NCBI GenBank assembly: GCA_031551355.1
Contig: JAVBNT010000017.1
Location: forward strand, 1-36,397
Reading direction: 5' to 3'
Length of the DNA: 36,397 nt
DNA from: JAVBNT01 sp031551355
GTDB taxonomy: Bacteria; Vulcanimicrobiota; CADAWZ01
Shown: in pieces, positions 16,989 through 25,561 of the stretch
How the letters are laid out: each line of letters opens with the position of its first letter
Position numbering within the stretch: the stretch's first letter is position 1
Notes under the pieces: generated by a model
Told to the model about the DNA's origin: nothing
The model's input: the letters and a program-made list of their open reading frames with translations, nothing else
Databases searched by the model: none
Translations under genes and position numbers: made by a program

Positions 16989-19900
16989 ATGGAACTAAAC
17001 TCTGCACACGAAGGATATGAATATCAAGATTTATTAACTGCATATTTTATCCTAGATGAAATATTGCGCGGAAATGAATCTATTTTTCATATTGACAAAA
17101 AACTATCATCAACAGACGCTTTTGATGATTTAACTATTGAACGAAAAAAAATTAGGTTCAAAAAGCAAATAAAATACAGTGATACACACACTCTTGAAAA
17201 GAAAGATATTTCAGCAAATTCCGGATACCAATTAGCTATTAACAACTTATTCGATTCGTGGAATAATCAAAGAGATGAAGTTCGTTTGTGTTTGGCATGG
17301 AGTGAGCCAACCGATGAATTAAGAGAAGTGTTCTCTGAAGTTAGCGGAGATAAAACATTTTCTACTTATCCTACAAAACTATTTCGAGTAGATATTGACA
17401 AACTATGGCCTGAAAACGATAAACCATCAAAAAAATGGAAACGATTACGAGAATCAACTACAAAAATTGATAGAAATAATTTTGCAGAATTCTGCAATCA
17501 CTTCTTAATCGAAACAAACTTTCCCAAATTCAGTTTAGATATAGATAATCCTGGAGATTTGGAAAAGATTGTGCTTGAGCAATCTGAAAAAATAGGAGTC
17601 GGAACTTTTCCAAACCAACATTTAAGCTCCAAAAGTTTTATTTCTCAACTTCTTCTAAAGATAAAAAAAGCACGGAGTAGCGGTTCGTCAATTCATTCTC
17701 AATCAATATTCAATTGGTTTAAAATAAAAACTGACTATGGTGCTATAGAGCAAACATTCCCTGTAGACTTACAAAAAAATATTCCTACGAAAACTAGTCT
17801 TGATAGACTATTTGAACAATTGCAAAAATATAAAAAAATAATATTAACAGGAGAGCCAGGCAGTGGAAAGTCTTGGTTAGTCAATAATTTTATTGAAATA
17901 GCTCGAAAAAAGAAAATTCATATAGTGAGGCATTTTTGTTATACTGATTTAAAAGATGAATTACAAATAGAACGTATAAAAAGAGATGTTTTCTACGGAA
18001 ATTTGATTACAGATATTCTAAAAGAATTTCCAAGTCTCAAAGATAAAAAAGAACAATTGTACGCGAGTTCTTTATCAGAATTAAATCTTATTATTGAAAA
18101 TATTTCAGAGCCTACTATTTTAATTATAGATGGATTAGACCATATTGAGAGGGTATATGATTTTTATCAGCGCAAAGATATTACAAAAAATGATATACAA
18201 ATATTTGAAGACATTAAACAAATAAAATATTCGAAAAATGTATCCGTATTGTTAGCATCTCAACCAATTAATGAATTGAATGATTTACAAGATTTTAGAT
18301 CATTTGAACTACCTAAGTGGACAAATACAGAAGTTGAATTGTTGTTGGGAAAATATCATATTCAGAATATTACTGTAAATGATAACAAAATATCCGCAGA
18401 ACTTCTAAAAAAAAGCGAGGGCAATCCACTCTATTTAACCTATATTTTAAAAGAAATAAGCACTTATAAAGATACCGCAGAATTTATAATTAGAGATTTA
18501 CCTGATTATTCATTCAACTTAAAAGAGTATTACGACTACCTTATAATTAAGCTAAATACAAGAGAAGCATTACCCCGCATACTTTCTGGAGTAAATTTTT
18601 ATTTAACAAAGAACGAATTAAAAGAAATAACAGGAGAAGGCAATTATGTAGATGAGGTTATTACTAGTCTTTCGCCAATTCTAAGATTAAATATTTCTCA
18701 AAATGGATATATTATTTATCACGAAAGTTTTAGACGTTATATATTAGATGTCTTGCGCGATAAAAAAGTTTCTATACAACAAAACATTTTTGACCCTATA
18801 ATCACATGGTTTAAATCAAAAAATTTCTTTTCTTATAACAAAGCATATCGATACGCGTTAAAATTTTATTATGATTGCCGCCAATACACAGAAATAGAAT
18901 CCTTTATTCAAAAAGATTTTATAGTTAATAGTGTGATATGTGGACAACCGTGGCAACAAATAGAGCATAATGTTTATATTCTATCACGTGCTGCTATCTG
19001 TTTGAAAGACTTGAGATTCATTATTATTGTTAACGAGTTATTTAAAACTGTTGGCACAGCTATATATAACTATGAAGAATCTTTTTTACCATACTTGGAA
19101 TGCATTGGTTTATTGAAAGGGTTTGAACAAGTTGCTAATTTTTTGACATTTGAAGGAAAACCTACTGTTGATTTAAAACAAGGACTTGCCGCTTGTTATT
19201 TATGTTCTAATTATGATAGTACCGCACCTTGGAATTTATATTTTGATTATTTTGAAAAAGATGGAAAAATTAAACTAGAAGACTTTAAATATTATTTAAA
19301 ATATCTTATTATCAATAAAGATACTGAAAAAATAGCTAAAATTGCAAATAAAGTTAAAAAATTACCGCAATATAAAACAATATTTAAAGAAGAATTAGAA
19401 ATAATATCCGATAATAAGTACAAACACTTATTACTAAAAGAAACTCCGCCTGTTACAGAAATCTTTACAGAAAAAAATTATGAAATTAAAGATATTAATG
19501 AGATTATTTCAAACATTAAGGACATTGAACATTACAATGAAGCAACATATACAATCTTAAACGATTTTATTTGTCAATGTAAATTTCAAGTCCGAGACGA
19601 TATTTCATGTGATAATATTGTAAAACAATTGTTCGGGATAAATTGGTTTTACAATTGGCTCATTTATTGCGTTAAAATTGCTTATCTACAAAATAAACCG
19701 GATATTAAATTTGAAGAAATTCGCCAGGCATTTTCTTATTTAATTTATGATTTAGAACCATTTAAAGGCAAACCTCGCACGTGCGATTTATATTTTGTCG
19801 AACCGTTAATTTATAAAACATTAAAAAATGGTTTATCTTTGATTAAAACATTTGATGAATTGAAATTTGCCATTGACGCAATTATTAAAGTGAGTGAAAA

Positions 19901-22547
19901 AACAACTACTTCTCTAACTGGCTCAATCGGAGGACCAATATCAACAGACAAACTTTTTACTTTGTTCTGCGAAATATTTAACCCGGTTAATGGGGATTAC
20001 TTAATTCAAAAAGTCATAGAAATATATAATGGTGATAAAACATATCGTTTCTTTTCTTACCTGTCGGATTATTGCTTCGCAATAACTAAATTGTGCTATA
20101 AGGCAAATAGAATAGATGATGCCAATTTCTATTTTCAATTAGCTGCTCGTTATATGATTAGTTATACTAGCCACAAAGATAGAACGCTGTCAGACGGAAT
20201 AGAATGCATGACAGCTCTTGCTAAAATAGATATTGATATGTCAAAGAAATATTCTTGCCGAGTAAAAGAGTTAGCCGATTCTGTAACGAAACACACCGAT
20301 GGAAAAGAAACACAATGGTTCCCGATAACTTGGTTTGAAGAATATATTAAAATAGATAGAGAAGAGGCCACGTTGTGGTTAAGAAATCAACTATCCCATC
20401 ATCAATTACATTATGATTTTCGTTTAGAGCAAAATATCAAAGATTTGATCATGCAAACAAAAGGGAGCATAAACCCTGTTTTAGAGCAATTTATTTTTAA
20501 TTCATTTATTGTAGACAATTCCGAATCTTATCTTAAATATGCTATTAAAATTAATGAAAAAGTTAACAATAAAAGCAATGAATTAGCTTTGTTTTTCGCG
20601 AAAAAAATTAGTTTAAGATTGGAAAACAAATCTTATTCATCATTTTCTGAAAATATTAGGAAAGAAGTGCATTCTCATCTTTACGCTCTAGGTATTGAGA
20701 CAAGTGATTATGTAGAAAAGCCGACGGACTTTATTAAAGAAAAAGAAAACTATACAAAACATATTAATACTAGTAGTCCAAATTTTTCTGAAATGTCATT
20801 AATGGAATTGGGCAAATATATTAACCAAGCAAAATTATCAGACTTAGATATATCTTGTTTGGCTCAAATTATCAACAAGCTCCCTGTCAATGAAAATACT
20901 AAACAATTTGTAAAAAACTGTGTTATAAAAAAATATCGTTGGGAGAATGAGATTAATTTGGAAGCATTGGACAAATTATTCCAAGATAACAAAAAATTAG
21001 GCATTTATTATAATGTCCTTGTATTTGTCTGGATAATACGCGGCAACGATCGTTGTTTCGGGTTTGCAAATAAATTTACAGATGCATATTTTATTGATCC
21101 AAATAAAACAATGGAATACTTTTTCGAGCTGCTTCCTATGACATTTACAGGTATTAATATGGACTTTTCTTCTAATCTTTTGAAGGTGTTGACGAAAGTA
21201 GAATTTGACAGTCAAATACTTAAAGACGCTTTTTCAAATTTGATTGACTGTATTGATTATAAAATACCTGTTGCAGATAAATATAATTGGGATGATGAAT
21301 TTAAAAATGAGCTTCGCATGAATATGGAAGAGTTGCTAATCACAATTTTACTCCTTCGCTCAAAAGCATACACTTATGATAGACTAATAAATACTCTAAC
21401 CGGCTTTGCTTGGATACTATATAACGAACCAGACAAATTAATTAAACCTCTAAGATATATATTTGGCAAGCATAATATTTTTCTGGAATCCGTTTTGTTA
21501 TGTTTTTTAGATATTTTGTTTGATTACCACAAAATTAATCCTAAATATATTTTAAATTTCAAAACTGAATTGGAGAAGCTCTACCCTACAAGATATTATT
21601 TAATTGATTGTATCTTAGAAAAATTATTTAATAAGTCACCACATAAAACTCTGATTAAACCATTATTATATTATAATACAGATGATGCCAACAAAGTTAT
21701 TTCTTTAAATGGAAGGCTGCAAAAACTACAAACTTCCGGATTAGATTCTTCTTATGTCGCATCAAAATTCAAATTAACTTACAAATCTAGATATGAAGAT
21801 AAAATGGATTTATATGGTAATAAATTATATAAAATTATGGCAGAAAACATATACCCTTCCGATTACATTTTGGATATAATAAACAAAGACTTATACAATG
21901 ATTTAAGAGAGCTTCAAAAAGAAGAGAATGATGATTTATATGAATATTTAAGGATCAACACAAAAGTATTAACAGCTCAAAATTTGTCCTTCTCAAAACG
22001 ACCTTCAGAGTTACCGCTGCCATCTAAAAAAGAAAAAAAATTAAGTAGAATTCCAATTTCATCGGTCAATGGTTGGATAAGATTATGTCATTTTGAAACA
22101 GAATTGAAAGAGGAAGAAAGGCATCGTGATTTATCAGAACATAAATGTAGTGGCACTTTTTCTACTGAATATTCTACAATAGATAGATTAGATTGTTTAT
22201 ATAATACTGTTCCTTTGACTAGATGCAGCAATGTTGTGTTACAATACATTGAGCATGATTTATTAAAAAAATACCAAATTTTTTGGCTTAATCCCATAAT
22301 AATGGATAAGCTAAAAATCAAGATAAATCATTTTTTAAACGGATTAGCTGCGACAAATGAGCAGAATGAGGTTGTTTTAAAATATAATCAGTGGCGTTAT
22401 CAATATATCGGGAATGGAGAGCGTGGGTTGCCGGATGAAATTTCATTAATCGAAGGTATGGAATTGCTTATTAGAGAGGATTATTTCAATAAAATTACTG
22501 ATATTATTGGACAACAAATAAACTTATATACTATGTTATACTTTTAA
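16989..22547 (+). CDS. Cap4-like nuclease-STAND NTPase defence protein (Avs-like), 1852 aa
   Basis: A single large protein with three parts. Residues 1-about 175 match the Cap4/DUF4297 DNA endonuclease fold: HEGYEYQDLLTAYFILDEIL at the start, then D46/D47 and the Q60-I-K62 of a PD-(D/E)XK site. Residues about 265-600 are a STAND P-loop NTPase, with Walker A TGEPGSGKS (287-295), Walker B ILIIDGLDHIE (377-387), a sensor-like LLASQP (421-426) and SEGNPLYLTYILKEI (476-490). The remaining roughly 1250 residues are mostly alpha-helical, as in repeat-type ligand-sensing arms, and end in a distinct Trp/Cys-containing region. By analogy with Avs/AVAST proteins, the arm would sense a phage protein and trigger DNA cutting. 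The gene is strikingly AT-rich compared with its neighbours and has no clear Shine-Dalgarno. Decayed restriction and recombinase genes flank it, all signs of transfer. The frame is intact, so it may be active. Confidence 0.85.
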   Translation: MELNSAHEGYEYQDLLTAYFILDEILRGNESIFHIDKKLSSTDAFDDLTIERKKIRFKKQIKYSDTHTLEKKDISANSGYQLAINNLFDSWNNQRDEVRLCLAWSEPTDELREVFSEVSGDKTFSTYPTKLFRVDIDKLWPENDKPSKKWKRLRESTTKIDRNNFAEFCNHFLIETNFPKFSLDIDNPGDLEKIVLEQSEKIGVGTFPNQHLSSKSFISQLLLKIKKARSSGSSIHSQSIFNWFKIKTDYGAIEQTFPVDLQKNIPTKTSLDRLFEQLQKYKKIILTGEPGSGKSWLVNNFIEIARKKKIHIVRHFCYTDLKDELQIERIKRDVFYGNLITDILKEFPSLKDKKEQLYASSLSELNLIIENISEPTILIIDGLDHIERVYDFYQRKDITKNDIQIFEDIKQIKYSKNVSVLLASQPINELNDLQDFRSFELPKWTNTEVELLLGKYHIQNITVNDNKISAELLKKSEGNPLYLTYILKEISTYKDTAEFIIRDLPDYSFNLKEYYDYLIIKLNTREALPRILSGVNFYLTKNELKEITGEGNYVDEVITSLSPILRLNISQNGYIIYHESFRRYILDVLRDKKVSIQQNIFDPIITWFKSKNFFSYNKAYRYALKFYYDCRQYTEIESFIQKDFIVNSVICGQPWQQIEHNVYILSRAAICLKDLRFIIIVNELFKTVGTAIYNYEESFLPYLECIGLLKGFEQVANFLTFEGKPTVDLKQGLAACYLCSNYDSTAPWNLYFDYFEKDGKIKLEDFKYYLKYLIINKDTEKIAKIANKVKKLPQYKTIFKEELEIISDNKYKHLLLKETPPVTEIFTEKNYEIKDINEIISNIKDIEHYNEATYTILNDFICQCKFQVRDDISCDNIVKQLFGINWFYNWLIYCVKIAYLQNKPDIKFEEIRQAFSYLIYDLEPFKGKPRTCDLYFVEPLIYKTLKNGLSLIKTFDELKFAIDAIIKVSEKTTTSLTGSIGGPISTDKLFTLFCEIFNPVNGDYLIQKVIEIYNGDKTYRFFSYLSDYCFAITKLCYKANRIDDANFYFQLAARYMISYTSHKDRTLSDGIECMTALAKIDIDMSKKYSCRVKELADSVTKHTDGKETQWFPITWFEEYIKIDREEATLWLRNQLSHHQLHYDFRLEQNIKDLIMQTKGSINPVLEQFIFNSFIVDNSESYLKYAIKINEKVNNKSNELALFFAKKISLRLENKSYSSFSENIRKEVHSHLYALGIETSDYVEKPTDFIKEKENYTKHINTSSPNFSEMSLMELGKYINQAKLSDLDISCLAQIINKLPVNENTKQFVKNCVIKKYRWENEINLEALDKLFQDNKKLGIYYNVLVFVWIIRGNDRCFGFANKFTDAYFIDPNKTMEYFFELLPMTFTGINMDFSSNLLKVLTKVEFDSQILKDAFSNLIDCIDYKIPVADKYNWDDEFKNELRMNMEELLITILLLRSKAYTYDRLINTLTGFAWILYNEPDKLIKPLRYIFGKHNIFLESVLLCFLDILFDYHKINPKYILNFKTELEKLYPTRYYLIDCILEKLFNKSPHKTLIKPLLYYNTDDANKVISLNGRLQKLQTSGLDSSYVASKFKLTYKSRYEDKMDLYGNKLYKIMAENIYPSDYILDIINKDLYNDLRELQKEENDDLYEYLRINTKVLTAQNLSFSKRPSELPLPSKKEKKLSRIPISSVNGWIRLCHFETELKEEERHRDLSEHKCSGTFSTEYSTIDRLDCLYNTVPLTRCSNVVLQYIEHDLLKKYQIFWLNPIIMDKLKIKINHFLNGLAATNEQNEVVLKYNQWRYQYIGNGERGLPDEISLIEGMELLIREDYFNKITDIIGQQINLYTMLYF

Positions 22548-22634
22548 TATATGAGGAGAAAAACTTGTATTAAAAAATAAACACTAATAATAACGTGAAA
22601 AAACATTAAAATTTTGTCATTCAAAGAAAACTAT

Positions 22635-22778
22635 ATGAAAATATATCATGGCGGCTATATTTCGGTTAAAAAGCCAGAAATAAGGACTGGCGCATACAAT
22701 GACCCAATCTTTTTTAGGACAAACAGAATGTCATTTTATAAAAGATGCATGTGTTTGGTACAACTTCGGGTAGCTTAA
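22635..22778 (+). pseudogene. Truncated DUF3990-like ORF
   Basis: A 47-codon frame begins MKIYHGGYISVKKPEIRTGA. This looks like the conserved start of DUF3990 proteins (YHGS..V..PEIR.G.YT.DFG.GFY), small proteins found in toxin-antitoxin-like gene sets. The similarity stops after about 22 residues and the frame ends early, where the family is about 150 residues long. I call it a remnant. It could also be an unrelated short gene. Confidence 0.4.
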
Positions 22779-22800
22779 ATCAAAATTAAGGATATTAATA

Positions 22801-22914
22801 ATGGAAAACTTACCTTTAATAAGACTCGCAGAAAAATTTATAGATAATCTTAGAAGTGAACCTATGCATATTGAAAGCTTGGACATAGCGGCAAAATTGG
22901 CGAGAATTGTCTAA
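22801..22914 (+). CDS. Possible 37-aa small protein of unknown function
   Basis: An ATG with AAGGA 9 nt upstream opens a 37-residue frame (MENLPLIRLAEKFIDNLRSE onward). It is polar and helical, with no membrane segment. It follows the DUF3990-like remnant by 22 nt. It may be a real small gene, or the N-terminal stub of a longer gene lost with the neighbouring decay. I do not recognise it. Confidence 0.25.
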   Translation: MENLPLIRLAEKFIDNLRSEPMHIESLDIAAKLARIV

Positions 22915-22962
22915 AAAATGTACATGTATCAGATAGGAAAATGAAACTAACTTTACTGGAAG

Positions 22963-23097
22963 TTATAAATCTTTGCCGGACTGTTTATCCATAAAAATAT
23001 TGTCATAAGGCACGCTGAAATCCAGCATGGCTTTAATTTGCCTGTCTTCATTCTGGTCTTTACTCGAGACTCTTATATAGCCATAAATATTACTCAT
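22963..23097 (-). pseudogene. Truncated serine recombinase/resolvase N-terminus
   Basis: With GGAGGG directly upstream, the ATG at 23097 opens MSNIYGYIRVSSKDQNEDRQ and continues to MDKQSGKDL before TAA at 22963. This is the N-terminal start of a resolvase/invertase-type serine recombinase; the Ser in YIRVSS is the catalytic nucleophile. Only 44 of the usual 180-200 residues remain, without the rest of the catalytic domain or the DNA-binding helix-turn-helix. It is a mobile-element relic and supports past site-specific recombination here. Confidence 0.75.
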
Positions 23098-23196
23098 TTT
23101 CCCTCCTGCAAAATATATTGCTGACATTTAAAGTAGGGAAAATTATGAGAAATGTAACAAACAGGCAAATATTTCTCCAGTGTCCGAAAAAAATCA

Positions 23197-23335
23197 TATA
23201 GTAACCGGAGGAAATGATCATCGTTTAAGTTTTGCTCCCTGAATCGCCACGCTGCACTCGCGATGACAACTTCTCCATTAATGTTCAAAGTATTTATAGA
23301 AATTGAATCGATACGGATTTTTTCCGGTTACTATA
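23197..23335. repeat. 13-bp inverted repeat around a 113-bp spacer
   Basis: TATAGTAACCGGA at 23197-23209 recurs as its exact reverse complement at 23323-23335. The spacer contains GAATCGCCACGCTGCACTCG followed by CGATGAC, which itself can fold (GCGAT/ATCGC). This resembles small palindromic intergenic repeats of many genomes. It could be a small non-autonomous element or chance. Confidence 0.3.
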
Positions 23336-23455
23336 AGCACAAGAAGAGAATGGATTACAGAAATGAAAAATGATGACAAGTAAAAACACATAAAGGGGTT
23401 AGCCAAAAAAGCCTTGAAAATAATCCTATAACTTTTTGACAAAGGTGTTCGCAAA

Positions 23456-23641
23456 ATGGAAACCGATATCAGATGGAAGCAAAGATATCAAAATTATAAA
23501 AAGTGCTTGATTTATTGTCCGGTGTCTTTAAACCAAAACCATTTAATGATTTTTCCGATCTGTAAAAAAGGGCCTGGCACAAAGGTTTGAGTATACATTG
23601 AACTGGCCTGGAAAACAACCAAAAATTATCTGGAGAAATTA
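23456..23641 (+). pseudogene. Decayed partial copy of the HEPN-type gene
   Basis: This starts ATGGAAACCGATATCAGATG and encodes METDIRWKQRYQNYKK, nearly the same as the intact HEPN protein encoded at 24814-25221. It then loses frame; in the shifted frames LSGVFKPKPFNDFSDL and later LENN-like residues match the intact protein. There are stops after FSDL and further on. The copy ends just before the Shine-Dalgarno of the DUF1016 gene and lacks the HEPN catalytic end and the MNT partner. Confidence 0.75.
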
Positions 23642-23662
23642 CATAAGGTAAAGGATGATATC

Positions 23663-24739
23663 ATGAATGATAAAAAACTGAATGGTCCGAAAAAAAAGCC
23701 ATCACTGCCGGCTCAGTCTGATGCGGAGCTTTACGAGGCCATTCGCACAGCACTTTTCGAAGCACGCACAAAGATTGTTGTTGCAGTTAATTCTGCAATG
23801 GTGAATGTTTACTGGGAAATAGGCAGGCAAATTGCCGAGGCTGTGGGAGACAGAGCTGAGTATGGTAAAGGGTTAATTAAATATTTGTCAGAGCGATTAA
23901 CAGCAGATTGTGGAAAAGGATTTGATGAATCTACTTTGCGCAAAATGCGTAAATTTTATCTGATGTTTCCAATTCGGGACACAGTGAGTCCCGAATTATC
24001 ATGGTCACATTATCGGCTGTTAATTAGAGTTGAAGAAGAAAAAAAGCGGGAATTTTACAAACAGGAATGTATCGAATGTGGTTGGACAGTTCGCCAGCTT
24101 GAGCGACAAATTAACTCATTTTTCTATGAGCGCCTGATTGCCACACAACAAAGCGGCAAAGAGAGTGTTAGTAATGAAATTTTTACTCTGGAACCGAACA
24201 CTGATTCTAAATATCACCTTAAAGATCCCTATGTTCTTGAATTTCTTGGATTGAATGAAAACAAAAATTATCACGAAAGCGAAATTGAACAGGCAATTAT
24301 TGACAAAATGCAAACATTTTTGCTTGAATTAGGCAAAGGCTTCTCGTTCGTAGCACGCCAAAAGCGAATAACCACAGAACATGGCGAGCATTATTATATC
24401 GATCTCATATTCTACAACTACATATTAAAATGCTTTATTATTATAGATCTAAAAGCAGGAAAGCTGACCTATCAAGATGTAGGGCAGATTGACTTCTATG
24501 TGCGCCTATTTGATGAAAAAGTTAAACAGGCTGATGACAATCCGACTATCGGCCTTGTTCTCGTAACGGACAGGGATGAAAGTATCGTAAAATACTCTGT
24601 GCTTGCCGACAACTATAACCTATTTGCATCAAAGTACAGATTGTATCTTCCAACTGAAGATGAACTAAAAATGGAGTTAGAGCGTGAACGTGAACTCATA
24701 GAGCGCAAAATTATAAAAAGTGGGAGCGATGAAGAATAA
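23663..24739 (+). CDS. DUF1016/YhcG-family PD-(D/E)XK nuclease
   Basis: A 358-residue protein with the two-part layout of the YhcG family. The N-terminal DUF1016 domain covers about 20-175 (VNVYWEIGRQIAE, SWSHYRLLIRVEEEKKREFY). The PD-(D/E)XK domain follows from about 180 (YHLKDPYVLEFLGL). The nuclease core is visible: E208/E223 in the leading helix, D247 in YIDLIFYN and D262-L-K264 in IIIDLKAGKL. AAAGGATG precedes the ATG by 6-7 nt. By family knowledge these proteins accompany restriction and toxin-antitoxin genes in defence islands; the exact role is not settled. It stands between a broken and an intact copy of a HEPN-type gene, suggesting it arrived with, or inside, a duplication. Confidence 0.9.
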   Translation: MNDKKLNGPKKKPSLPAQSDAELYEAIRTALFEARTKIVVAVNSAMVNVYWEIGRQIAEAVGDRAEYGKGLIKYLSERLTADCGKGFDESTLRKMRKFYLMFPIRDTVSPELSWSHYRLLIRVEEEKKREFYKQECIECGWTVRQLERQINSFFYERLIATQQSGKESVSNEIFTLEPNTDSKYHLKDPYVLEFLGLNENKNYHESEIEQAIIDKMQTFLLELGKGFSFVARQKRITTEHGEHYYIDLIFYNYILKCFIIIDLKAGKLTYQDVGQIDFYVRLFDEKVKQADDNPTIGLVLVTDRDESIVKYSVLADNYNLFASKYRLYLPTEDELKMELERERELIERKIIKSGSDEE

Positions 24740-24813
24740 AGCCATATCAAAGGGGATTGACAAAAAAGCCTTGAAAATAATCGTAATAACTTCTTGACAA
24801 AGGTGTTTGCACA

Positions 24814-25221
24814 ATGGAAACCGACATCAGATGGAAACAAAGATTCCATAATTACCAAAAAGCGCTTGGCTTATTGTCCGGCGCCCTTAAGCTAAAACCG
24901 CTTGACGATTTTTCTGATCTGGAGAAAGAGGGACTGGCGCAAAGATTTGAATACACCTTCGAACTTGCCTGGAAAACACTCAAAGACTATCTTGAGAGCA
25001 GTGGTATCGTTATTGATGAAGTTACCCCGAGAAATGTAATAAAAATGTCTTTCGCGGCAAATATAATCACCGACGGTGAACTTTGGATAGAGATGATGCT
25101 GGCCAGAAACTCTCTTTCGCACATTTATGATATAAAAAAACTGAAGCAGGTATTGGAAGAGCTCACTGCATACGAAAAAGCTTTCCGCAATCTCAGGGAT
25201 TGGCTGTCAGAGAGAGAATGA
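24814..25221 (+). CDS. HEPN-type toxin / nucleotidyltransferase substrate-binding protein (HI0074 family)
   Basis: A 135-residue all-helical protein of the HI0074 (NTase_sub_bind) family. The HepT-type signature R-x4-H-x-Y is present at R98-N-S-L-S-H103-I-Y105. In HEPN toxins this motif forms the RNase site, and the Tyr is the residue AMPylated by the MNT partner in type VII toxin-antitoxin systems. The MNT gene follows with an ATGA overlap, so they form a pair. AAAGGTG lies 8 nt before the ATG. A broken partial copy of this gene and its leader lies at 23393-23641. Whether this HI0074-like member is toxic or only binds substrate is not decidable from sequence. Confidence 0.87.
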   Translation: METDIRWKQRFHNYQKALGLLSGALKLKPLDDFSDLEKEGLAQRFEYTFELAWKTLKDYLESSGIVIDEVTPRNVIKMSFAANIITDGELWIEMMLARNSLSHIYDIKKLKQVLEELTAYEKAFRNLRDWLSERE

Positions 25222-25529
25222 TTATGAGCGGTCACGGGATAAAAGCTGAACTGTTAACCAATATAAGAAGAGAATTTATCGCTTTCCCTGAAATAGAGCG
25301 TGTTGTTTTATTCGGATCACGGGCTAAAGGAAATTTTAAGCCAAACTCCGACATTGATCTCGCTTTGTTCGGCGGAACCGGACCGAAAAATCTGGAGCGA
25401 CTCAAAGAGCGGCTGGAGAACCTCCCCTGCCCCTATATTTTTGATCTTGTCGATTTTGAATCTATAGAAAATGAAGAACTCAAAAGCCATATAAAAAGAG
25501 TTGGCATTTCAATTTATGAAAAAGCATGA
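25218..25529 (+). CDS. MNT-type minimal nucleotidyltransferase antitoxin (HI0073 family)
   Basis: A protein of about 103 residues with the minimal nucleotidyltransferase signature GS-x10-D-x-D (FGSRAKGNFKPNSDIDLALF). It therefore has the catalytic acids needed to transfer AMP. The partner is the HEPN protein just upstream. In type VII systems MNT silences HEPN by AMPylation. I take the ATG at 25218, which overlaps the upstream stop as ATGA. An ATG at 25224 and a TTG at 25200 are also in frame. The protein is complete, ending FESIENEELKSHIKRVGISI followed by YEKA. Confidence 0.87.
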   Translation: MIMSGHGIKAELLTNIRREFIAFPEIERVVLFGSRAKGNFKPNSDIDLALFGGTGPKNLERLKERLENLPCPYIFDLVDFESIENEELKSHIKRVGISIYEKA

Positions 25530-25561
25530 ATCTGGTCCTTAGCGAAATAGAGGAATAGACT

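Larger units (their letters stand above)
23393..25003 (+). repeat. Direct repeat of about 250 bp flanking the DUF1016 gene
   Basis: The left arm (23393-23641) and right arm (24749-25003) are close copies. Both include a shared leader (AAAGCCTTGAAAATAATC and TTGACAAAGGTGTT) and the start of the HEPN-type gene (ATGGAAACCGA.ATCAGATGG). The right arm belongs to the intact gene at 24814. The left copy has frameshifts and stops. The DUF1016 gene lies between them. Confidence 0.75.

Noticed and set aside
23094..23288. 64-codon minus-strand frame upstream of the recombinase stub
   Set aside because: It spans the palindromic spacer of the 13-bp repeat, has no Shine-Dalgarno, and shows no family pattern.
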